DNA of 64,000 nt, from positions 62,001 through 126,000 of the forward strand of contig QANY01002308.1 in the NCBI GenBank assembly GCA_003255025.1, read 5' to 3'. Source of the DNA: Datisca glomerata. Taxonomy: Eukaryota > Streptophyta > Magnoliopsida > Cucurbitales > Datiscaceae. The number at the start of each line of letters is the position of its first letter. Positions within the stretch are counted from its first letter, which is position 1. Made by a program: the position numbers and the translations under genes. Below are positions 22,915 through 33,800 of this stretch, in pieces. The notes below the pieces were generated by a model. It was not told where the DNA came from and ran no database searches. It saw nothing but the letters and a program-made list of their open reading frames with translations.

Positions 22915-25262
22915 AATAATGTTAAATGAATGGAATTGTCAATATTGCTAACATGAGAAATGTGTGCACATTGCTAACAAATGGGAACATGGGAGGCCAA
23001 ATGATTGCAACTTGTTGCAAGTATATGTTCGTTCCTTTAAATTCACATGTGATCGATAAGTTGACTAGTGAGAACCTTGAACCTCTCATTAGCACAGTCC
23101 AAAATTATGATCTCATGTGAATTAGTCCTGGCTTCCCAAATTTTCAACTTCTCAACAGTATAAGTAGTAAACACTTCACCTCGTAGTAAGACATCTCTAA
23201 CTTCACTTCCCTGCTTTTCAAACCAACCCACAATGCCATAAAATGTAAGCAAAGTCGTAACTAGTAACATGCGAGCTCCCTTAAGTTTACCGTTAAAGCA
23301 TTATATAACGTTTGTTGTCATCCAACCAATATCGGTATCCACCATCGAATGTTAGAGTCCATTTTCCTTTTTAAAATTATCAAAGAAGTGCACACATCGG
23401 CTGTTTATTTTCTTCATTTCAGCTATGCAGAGTTCAAACTTTCTTTGCTGATGTTGCATTCCCACTCTAAATACAAAATTTTTTAGAGCCTTGTTCTTGT
23501 ATTTGTCATTAAAGTTACTCACAACATGCCTCAAACAATATTGATGATGGGCTAATGGTTCTAACCACCCAAGTTGTTGATTATGTACTGTAGCTTTTAT
23601 ACCAGCATGTTAGTCAGATATTAACACAGTCCTTCTCTCTGTGTAACGTAATGCCTCAAGCAATGCAACAACTATGACCAACTATCTATGGTTTCCTCAT
23701 CAACTATAGCATAAACAATTGGAAAGATACATCCATTTGAATCAACCAACGTGGCTATCAATAACTTATCCTTATACTTGCCATATAAAAATGTGCTATC
23801 AATTTGAACGACTGGTCTACGATGTTTGAATCCTTTTATAGCAGCAGCAAAGGACTAGAACACATATATAAACATCACATTATCTGGTTCACCGATGTTG
23901 TGTGTTTTCCATTGAACTATAGTCCCAGGATTCGATTTCACAAGTATATTCAACCATATTGGTAGTTGCTCATAAGATTGATCTCAATCACCAAACACTT
24001 TGACAATTATTTTTCGTTTAGCTTCCCAGACCTTTCTGTAATGCACATCACAACCAAGTCAATCCCTTTCTGCTTTGCACTCTGGTTCTTTCTTCCTTTT
24101 TTCCAGCCACGTGCGATAGCACTCCTTACCCAGAAAAATTCAATGGAATAGATTCGTTACAAGAAAAGCGGCCCTTCTTCTCCTTATCCTTCCAATTTAT
24201 CTTTCACCATCTGATGAAGTGCTGCAACAGATAAAGCTGGATCCCATTTCACGACACCCTGTAACTCTCGTGCAATCAATGTTGAGTCCAACTATGGACG
24301 GTCTTATGATAATCTTGCATAGACACACATGTGAGGTTCGACGACATGCACAAACTTTCCATTAATAACCATCGTTAAACTTCTAGCATTATAACCTAAA
24401 AATTTGATAATGAATCTACCACACCAAATGTTGATGTTTGAGTATCGAGTATCTTTTCAAAGCATACTTAAGGTCCGCCTTATTTTCAAAACTTAAACCT
24501 TTATATAATTCATCTGTTTCATTCCATATCCCAGTACATTGGATGAGTATCAATCTAGCTTTCCATTTACGGCATCCCAATCCAACTGAGCAAGTAAAGG
24601 TGAAAATGGTTATTGCTGGAGTATTTTAGTTGAGGGGTTCATAACATCATCCTCTTCAACCTAGTCATCTTCATCAATTTCAACATTACAAGCTTCTATC
24701 TCCTCAAACTCTGCCAAGAAGAAACTATGTGGAGGGCTAGATGGATTCATATGAACGTCATGAGCATACGCATCTTCATGTGCAAATAATTACTAGCTAC
24801 ATTTCTTGGACTGTAGGATACGTCTCATTGTCATGGAATGGAGAAATTGTTGCACTATCATGTACCTCAAGTCCACACATATTGTCATCATACAAGTTTA
24901 TGTTAGGACCTCCTACATCTCTAGCATTTTTGGTTAAATATAACTAAATTGTATATGACAAAGGAATTTGAAGCATAGTAGTAAACATCGCACGGGCATC
25001 GTTATGATTCCGTATCGAAAATTTCACATAGTTGAATGACCCATCACCAAGAGTAAGTGGATATCGATAAATTATGTCAAAATTCCAATGGAGACGGTAA
25101 ATCGACAAGGCTTCACATAAAATCTTATAGAGCTCACCAAAAGTAATCTTCTTATGAATTACGATTCCCCTAATTGAAGGTTGATCATAGAAAACTCAAT
25201 TTGCACCGACTATTATCTTACCATTCATGTAACATAAAACTACCATAGGTCTTTCCTCCATT
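22915..25262 (-). pseudogene. Mutator-like (MULE) transposase pseudogene
   Basis: The minus-strand ATG at 25262 begins MEERPMVVLCYMNGKIIVGA, followed by the N-terminal MuDR-type region (YRYPLTLGDGSFNYVKFSI). The DDE core appears at about 23870-23690 (QIDSTFLYGKYKDKLLIA, IFPIVYAIVDEE). Then come LRHVVSNFN and LKNFVFRVG at 23534-23440. A decayed SWIM-like zinc finger lies near 22940-23040. Domain order and spacing fit a plant MULE of about 700 residues. Many stops and frameshifts exclude activity. The 3' end adjoins the copia gag scrap, so that terminal inverted repeat is lost. Confidence 0.8.
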
Positions 25263-25794
25263 TGTCAACCTACTAAGTAATACACAATAATTTTAGAACT
25301 CGATCTAGAATTCTACAATAATAATTGAGAAAATATACAAACTGAGAGTTAAAACATCATATAATTGAGAAAAATTCATCTAAAATTTGATAACCCAAAA
25401 CACATTTATAAATAAAATTGAAATCTAGGGTTTGAGAGATACACTGAGAGAGAGATATTACAAAATTAATGGAATATATCATACAACATTCATAAAAAAT
25501 GAGTAATTTCAAGATTTGAAGAAATTCAAGAGATAAAATGAGTTAAAAATATATCTAGGATTTGTCGAGTTATTGCTTGTGATTTGAGAGATTAAGAGGG
25601 TTTTATGAGAATGAGAGTGAGAGGGAGTTAATGCCGGTGAAATGGAGGTCAACTTCGATGAAAATCAGCGGCGAACGACGGCAGGAGGAAGGGATACATT
25701 GCCTAAACTCGGAGGACGGAGGGAGAGCTATTTTGGTTGTCTCGATTCTATCTCCTTCTAAAATTGTGAAGTGCAATTTTAAAAGAGGACAATG
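25263..25794. other. MULE 5' flanking sequence
   Basis: This runs from the transposase start to the tandem repeats. The small overlapping frames at 25603-25846 are not supported as genes. It is probably the promoter/terminal part of the MULE. Confidence 0.4.
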
Positions 25795-25990
25795 TGAAGT
25801 CATCTTTTGCAAAGACGACTTCACTAAAATGAGGTCGCCTTTGTAAAAGATGACTTCACTAAAATGAGATCGTCTTTGTAAAAGACGACTTCACTAAGAT
25901 GATGCCATCTTTGTAAAAGATGAATTCACTAAAATGAGGTCGTCTTTGTAAAAGATGACTTCCATGTGGCTCGATTTTTGTCTACGCCAA
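25795..25990. repeat. 35-bp tandem repeats with palindromic core
   Basis: About four units start GACTTCACTAAAATGAGGTC at 25816, 25852, 25887 and 25922, with a partial unit at 25957. The left edge GAAGTCATCTTTTGCAAAG faces GACGACTTC to form a near-palindrome. The position at the 5' side of the MULE suggests subterminal or terminal-repeat sequence of that transposon. Confidence 0.8.
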
Positions 25991-26263
25991 CGCGAAGGCA
26001 CCTTTTGCAAAGATGACTTCGTCCTACCTGTCCAAAATCACCTTACTTTTGGAATTAGTTTCAAAAGTATATTATTTTAATTATTTTTTTAAAAGTACTG
26101 TAGAATACTAAAAAATCCCTCAAGCCATACACTATAGACAAACACAATAAAAATGAGACAAATAATATTGAGGCATGACTCTTAAAAACAAACTTACACA
26201 TGAGCCACTGAATACGATGGTGCCAATTGTTGGCCTTGAAAGACAGAGTTGCGATCATGAAAG

Positions 26264-26428
26264 GGAAAAATTACGGTACTCTCGAAGTACGGTACTCTCG
26301 AAGTACCGTACTCCCTCAAGTTATAAATTGACACTTGACAATTAAATCACATTCTTAAACTTTTTTTTATCAAGTATCAATTTATAACTTGAGGGAGTAC
26401 GATACTCTGGAAGTACCCTAATTTTTTC
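26264..26428. mobile_element. MITE / foldback element, 165 bp
   Basis: Arms of about 60 bp are near-perfect inverted repeats: AAAAATTACGGTACT at the left against AGTACCCTAATTTTT at the right, and GTACTCCCTCAAGTTATAAA against its reverse complement. The left arm carries an extra tandem copy of TACGGTACTCTCGAAG. The superfamily is not assigned. Confidence 0.8.
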
Positions 26429-27843
26429 GTTTATGAGGATAATTTTTTTTTCAATTTTCAAGTTACTTGAGTTATTAAACAACTAGTTACTCAATCTTGA
26501 AGGGATCATTTATCAAAATGATAGAGCTGCAAGGGAAGTAAATTTTATTTTATTTTACTGGGTGACCACTTACCCTGAGGGCTCAATTATGCAAATAGGC
26601 CACTATAGAAAAAGAAATAAAAAAATGATCCAAAAAGTTATAATTTTAACAAATTGTCAAAATTTATAATGGCTTATCTTTAAAACTTAAAAAATATAGT
26701 AAATAGACGAAACCACCCTTACTAATAAGAGACGAAATTCCCTTCTTCGTGTAACAAATCCTAACGCAAAACCAAAAAAATGCTACAGCCTTCCCTTTGC
26801 CACTACCTCAATGCTGCTGCGGTTCATGGCCCTGCTTGATTTTTGCTTCTTTTCTTCCTTTTGATTAAATTCATCAATATTGTATAGGCGGCGACTTTAT
26901 TATGCTCTTATGATGTCCTGTTCTTTCTTCCCTTTGATTTTTGCAGTTTCTTATTTAATTTGTGTTTTTATTAAATTTTTTGAGAAATAATATTACATGC
27001 AAAATTTCACAACAAAAATAATGGAGATGATGAAGTCAGAGGGTTTATATGCTTCACAAGGAGGCCCAACCATACTATCGCAAGTATATATCTAATAGAT
27101 TTCAACACAAATAAAATAAAAAATTTAAAAATCGATTATCGTTTTTTTGTCAAAGGAACTAAATAGTATGTGATTATATACTATCTTCTTTCACATCTGT
27201 GAAAGAAACTGCAAAAATCAAAGGGAAGATAGTCTGAAATGAAAATAGTATGTAAATACATACCACATAGTATATGATTATATATTATAAAAATGAGATG
27301 ACAAAATCAATTGAACATGATTCAATAAAAATGACAGTATGAAATGAAAACAATATGTAAATTTATACATCATAGTATATATAAATATACTATAAAAATT
27401 GTAGACAAAAAACCGCATAACACAATATGTAAATATATACGATAGTGTATATGTTTATAAATTAAATAACAAATGATATACAATACTGTATAATACAGTA
27501 TGTAATTATATATCATTACATACATGTCTATATATTATATTACATAGATTTTCAAAAAAAATTATATAACATAATATATTATTATACTACAAGCGGAAAG
27601 AGAGATAACTATAAGAAAAACATTAAAAACTAAAAGAGACAGTTAATTATAATAAAGACAAATATATAAATTATCGTATAAAATTTTAACTAATTAAAAT
27701 ATCTCTCTTAAAATCCGACCATATCTACGATGAGAAAATAAAAGGACATGATTCAAAACTTCAATTTAAATTAGCGTAATGCCCGTGTGTTCGCCGAATA
27801 AATGGTCCGCGGGAGCAAATTTTGATATCCGGATAGATTTGAT
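26429..27843 (+). promoter_or_regulatory. Upstream/promoter region of the flavoprotein gene
   Basis: AT-rich DNA with repeated TATATAC and ATAGTATATGATTATATA-type words (27130-27560). No single TATA box can be chosen. The minus-strand open frame at 27771-27977 is a shadow of exon 1, not a gene. Confidence 0.4.
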
Positions 27844-30800
27844 ATGAGCCTGGCTTTGGCGCGCTTCTTACTCCATTTGAGGATCTTCCCAGAGGCATCA
27901 AGCACTTCAAAATATAGCTGCCGTGTTCTTCCCTTCTCGGGTAAAAGGAAATTTACTTCCACAGCTACCAGCCCCATTGCTGCTCAAAAGGTACCTTCCA
28001 CTACCTAATATTTTTTCTGTAATTTTTGGTTGCTTTTCTCCGAAACAACCAGACGGCTACCTTTTATTTTTTATTCAACCGTGTATTCTTTGATGGGTTA
28101 GTCAAGTGAAGAACTATTGGTCGTTGTTGGGGGTGGGGCAGCTGGTGTATATGGAGCAATTAGAGCAAAAACTATTGCCCCTAACCTTAATGTGGTGGTT
28201 ATTGAAAAAGGAAGACCTCTATCTAAGGTTTAGCTCCTTTCTCTTTTATGATATCTGCATACTTGTGTTACTTTCGTTGCGTTTGCTCTTGGAAAATAAG
28301 CATAGTGTGGTACCGGAAATAATTCACTTGCTGACTTGCATAAATATTATTTGTTTATTGGCAGGTTAAAATTTCTGGCGGTGGCCGATGCAATGTGACA
28401 AATGGGCATTGTACTGATCCTTTGGTAAGCCATTTATTTTTGTATTATTCTTTATTTTGCGGTAAGCATATGTAAGTTACGATGGACTGAACTTGCTCCT
28501 CACCTGTTGTGAAGTAGCTGCCTTTTGGCTCAAGGGCACTGAAAATGTGTAAAACGGATAAAAAACCGGCATCAATATGCTTTTAATCAGCATGCTTACC
28601 GAAATTGTATATGGTGTGATCAAATTATGGAGTTTTTCTTGTTCATTGTTGATTACTATTTCTAATTTTTATCTTATTCTTGTTTGGAAAATTTCGCTTA
28701 TATATTGTTTCATCTTTGCAATATGTATGATGTTCTATGGTTCAATCTGTTGTTGATAAAAAAGGAAAATTCTTGATACATCACAATTATTTCAATAAAC
28801 TGAAGATGATCAGTTGTACTAAATATACTTTATCATAAGACCATCTATAAATTTATTACATCAGTAAATGGTACTTTGTATGCATTAGTTGCCTTTCTGG
28901 GTTTCGACTGGTTGATAAATTCTATTGAATCCATAATTGACAATCAGAATAGATCAGGTGAAGAGTTAGAATAGGATATTACCGTGCTAATATGAAAACA
29001 AGCAACTGATTGTATTTGCTAATGTTTACGTGAGAATTGCAATCTCAGATCCTACATTCTTAATGATAGGGTATAATGGAGTAGTGGTTTTTAGATCTAG
29101 TTATTAATGCTTTGGTTATTTTACCATCTTATCATACTGATATAGAAAATCCTCCACATCATGGTAATTTAATCTGCTTGTGTAATCTTCTTTTGTTATC
29201 TTAATGGATATTAATTTCTATTTGGGCTTCAAATATTTTCCTTGAGATCACACTACCATTTTTTTCAGAGCTTGGCAGAAAATTACCCTAGGGGTCATAA
29301 GGAATTGAGGGGAGCTTTCTTCACCACGCATGGCCCAATGGATACAATGGCCTGGTTTTCTGATCATGGGGTGGACCTAAAGGTTGTCTTCTAAATTGTG
29401 TGTGAAAATAAAAGAAAGAGAGAAGTGTTCTGATTAATTGGCAAACAAGAGAGTACATGGGTTATTTATGCATGAGAATGAGAAAACTAAAATACTAAAA
29501 TACTCATAAGAAGAAACTATAAAAATAAGCAAAGACAGGACAATAATATTCAACACTCCCTTCAAGTTGGCGCATAGATATCCATCATGCACAACTTGCG
29601 ATGAGTTGACTTTAGAAGAGTAGGACCGATGGGCTCTGTAAGTGCATCAGTAGATTGTTCAGACGAAGGAACAAACTTTGTAGAAATAACATCAGATCAA
29701 CTCGAATAAAGTGAAATCAAGATCATGAAGAACAAAGTCTGAAGCTAACATTAAGGCCAACTTATTGTCACAGTAGAATCTTGAAGGTAAACAAAATGAG
29801 AAATTAAGTTTCCTAGAATAGAGTGGAGCTAAAGAACCTCACATGTCCCTTGAGCTATTGTCCTATATTTTGGCTCAACAGAGGATCAAGAAAGCACATA
29901 CTCTTTCTTGTTGTTGAGAAGAGAAGATGATTACCATAAAAAGTACGAATACCAGATGTAGATCTCCTATTTGTCTTTGACCCAATATAATCAGTATCAG
30001 TAAAGCAGGACATGTCAAGTGTATTCTTAGAGAAATAGAAAAGACTTCTAAGTACCTTAAGATGTGGTGAACTGCATCCAAATGTACATTTAAAGAAGTC
30101 ATCAATAACCATAACATAATGTCACTGTCCTAACATATCAGTAACATGAGAGGGACCCCAAATATTTGAGTGAATTAAAGCAGACACAACAACAAATCCT
30201 GCAAGAAATATAAGGTGTGCAATAATGTTTTGAAAGCATGTTCCAAACGGGCATGCCATAAATATAAGTCTCTAGAATAAGAAGAAACAGGAAAAAAATA
30301 GAAGAGACAGCTCGAATAATAGGATCGAGTGGCTGAAGAGGAGGTGGTTTACCAAAGTAGTATAGCATATCCCGCTCATACCTCTATAAAAATCATCTTT
30401 GTACGGCAATCCTACAAAAAAACAATGGTCAGCCAGGAAAATAACAACACAATTTAGAGTTTTGGCTAGGCTACTAACAGATAATGATTCAGAGCATATA
30501 TAGGCAAATAAAAGACAAATGTTAGAGTAATTGCAAGAGAGAGCTTTACACTCCCCTTATTGCTCACAACAGTTCGAGAACAACCAACTATGTCGAATCC
30601 TGACCATGATCCAATGGTGTAATAAAACTGACAACTCACAAGTCATAGATGATCATTTCCCCCGGAATCCAAGATCCATGTAGGTGACTTAGTACGAACA
30701 TGGAGAGCAGTGGGATCAAAGGCAAGAGCTATGAGACACCTGGGCCTATAAAGTTGCCACCTGACTGAGGCTCGGTCAAACCAATTGTGATTACAGAAGT

Positions 30801-33800
30801 ATTGGCAACCACTGCAGATCTGGTGGGTATGTTAGTCTTCTTCTGGAACTGAACTCGCAACCCGTGATGAAGCTTCCAAAAAGTATCCTTGATATTGTCG
30901 TTGTTCTGACAACGATGGTAAAAAAATTTCTCAGGTGGAGGACGAGAACTAGAGAAACTACGGGCAACTAGGGCCGTTTGATCAGCATCATTAGCAGTGA
31001 CATGGACATATTAGCAGTGGCAGGGCCGTCTGATCAACATCATTAATGCTACACAGATCAACAACCGTCTCGTGATACATAGACATATTATAAATGGAAG
31101 ACTCGATAGATCTAAACATTCATCCCAACATCAAACAATTATCAACATCCCACTAGGCTTCCTTTGCAACATCAAACAATTATCAACATTCTTGTAGCTT
31201 AAGACTTTTGCCCCGACCACCAATAAACACCCTCATAGATCAAGACCAAACAGCAAAATTATGTTCGTTCAACATAACACTGGTAGCTCTCCCTCCGAAC
31301 ACAGGATAGGTCAGATTTGATTGAGTAGGAGCAGCACCTAGAGATTTGGCAGCAGCAACACCTTTAGAGTCAGATATATCGAACTCAAAAGTACATACCG
31401 AGCCTATTTATAGGCAGATTTACAACTCAGGTCAGTAGAGAGAAAATAGCAACTAACCCTAGAATCAAAGAACCTAACTAACAACTCTCTAGAATTTGGG
31501 AATACAAAATTTAAATAATAACTAATCAGTTCTCCATTAGAGGATATTTCTGAGTATTTACATATTAGGAAAATACATATATTTCAACACCCCCACTCAA
31601 GTAGGTGCATACAAGTTCCACATGCCCAACTTGCGATTCAATCCTTCAAATTAGTCATCAGACAAGCCCATAGTGAGTATATCTGTTATTTGCTGACCAC
31701 TTGGCACATAGACTACAAACTAGGGGTGTTCACGGTTCGGTTCGGTCGATTTTTTGGCGAAAAACCGAACCGAAACTTCAGCTCTGCAATAAAATTGAAC
31801 AGAACCGTGAATGCGAAAAGAACAAAACCGAACTGAACCGTGAGTTTCAGTTTGGTTTGGTTGTTCGGTTCAGTATTATTAATTAAAAATAAATTTTTAA
31901 TGATATTATTGAAAAAATAATATAAAATCAAAATTTTGTTTTGGTTCGGTTTTATATAAAATTATATAAAAAATAATATTAATTTAATGTTTCGGTTCGG
32001 TTCGAAAACCACCAAAAATCCGAACCGAACCGGTCATTTTCGGTTTGGTTTGGTTCGGAACAATTTCGAACACCCCTACTACAAACAACTCCCCTAGTTC
32101 AATTCTTTCCTTAATGAAATGATGATCTACCTCCACATGCTTGGTTCTATCATGATGAACCGGATTATGAGCTATGTTGATAGCCGATTTATTATCACAA
32201 TATAACTTCATTGGATTTACCCTTTGAAGTTGCAGCTCTTTAAGTAATCTTTTGATCCGAATAAGCTCCCACGCCCCTTGAGGAAGGGCTCTAAGTTCTG
32301 CCTCTGCACTACTTCTAGCTACCACAACCTGCTTCTTACTTCTCTAAGTTACCAGATTACCCCAAACTTTTGTACAATACCCGATAGTTGATTTCCTATC
32401 TTCAATTGAGCCAACCCAATATGCATCAATGAATGTTTCTGTACTTCGATCTTCATTCTTCTTAAAGAAGAGTCCATTCACGGGTGTTTTTCTATATGTT
32501 GTCTCTAAGTGTTCCTCCAATGGTTGATGCATATATTGACTCACCAAGCTTACGACAAATGCGATGTTTGGTCGTGTGTGAGAGATAAATTAACCTCCCA
32601 ACCAACCGTTGATATCTTCCTTTATCTGCTAATTTACCCTCACCTTTTTGCTTATACTTAGCCTTGGGTACCATAGGTGTTGCTGCTGGCTTATAACCAA
32701 GCAACCCTGTCTCTTTGAGTAAGTCAATGACATACTTCCGTTGAGAAATTGAGATTCCATGCTTTGTTCTTGCAATTTCCATCCCCAAAAAATGCCTTAA
32801 TTGAGAAAGATCTCTTACTTCAAACTCCTTAACTAGAATCTTTTTCAGGTTTACTAATTCTTCCATATCATCACCATATTATCAACATAAACAATGAGAA
32901 TTGCAATCTTATTGTTTGAGTGTTTAAAGAATAGAGTATGATTTGACTAACCTTGCATGTAGCCATGCTTCTTGATAACTTGACTAAATCGCTCAAACCA
33001 TGTCGGCGGAGACTGCTCGAGTCCATAGAGAGATTTCTTCAAGTAACACACCTTTCCCTTCCCATAATTTTCTTCGAAACCAGGTGGTATACGCATATAG
33101 ACCTCTTCCTCCAAGTTTTCATTCAAGAAGACATTTTTAATATCCAGCTGTTATAACGGCCAATCCAAGTTGGCCGCAATCGATAGTAAAACTCTGATAG
33201 TGTTGACTTTTGCCACCGGTGCAAATGTCTCCTTGTAGTCAACTCCATAAGTTTGAGTGCATCTCTTTACTACCAACCTTGCTTTGTACCAATCAATTCT
33301 TCCATCTGCCTTATATTTTGGTAAAGACCCATTTGCATCCTTCCCCACATGCTGATTTTTCGGCTGATTGACAACTTACCATGTTTGGTTCTTTTCTAAC
33401 GCACCCATCTCATCATCAACAGCCTCTCTCCATTCGGGTTTCAACAAGGCTTCTTCAATGCTTCTTGGAATAATAACCTCCTCAAGGCTTGATGCAAAGG
33501 CTCTGAATTTGGGTGTCAATTTGCTGAAACACATTTACTTTGAGATTGGATGAAGAGGACAACTCCTCTTTCCCTTTCTTTGTGCAATGGGTAGATCTAT
33601 TTCTAAGAAACTGCACCATGATTAGGAAGAAACTCAGAATGAACAGGTTCAAAAAACTTACCCTCTTGTGGAGCTATTGTCAGTTTGGTTTCATGAGGTG
33701 CAAGTTCAATATAAGGCTGTAATTGCTGATTTTCCCGTCTTTTTGAATATGCTGGAAGTTCTTTTTTCTTGTTATGTTTCGGTTATGCAGTGGAGTTTTC

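Noticed and set aside
27771..27977. Minus-strand 68-residue open frame near the flavoprotein start
   Set aside because: It is the complement of exon 1 (transit peptide), which is supported by splice phase and an upstream in-frame stop.
28106..28369. Plus-strand open frame of 87 residues
   Set aside because: Wrong frame relative to the GGGAAG-containing exon 2, and it reads through the exon 2 donor into the intron.
29855..30112. Second overlapping minus-strand frame at the outer copia RNase H
   Set aside because: Only one of the two frames carries the DTDYIGSK and RRSTSG motifs. The other is a shadow of the frameshifted copy.
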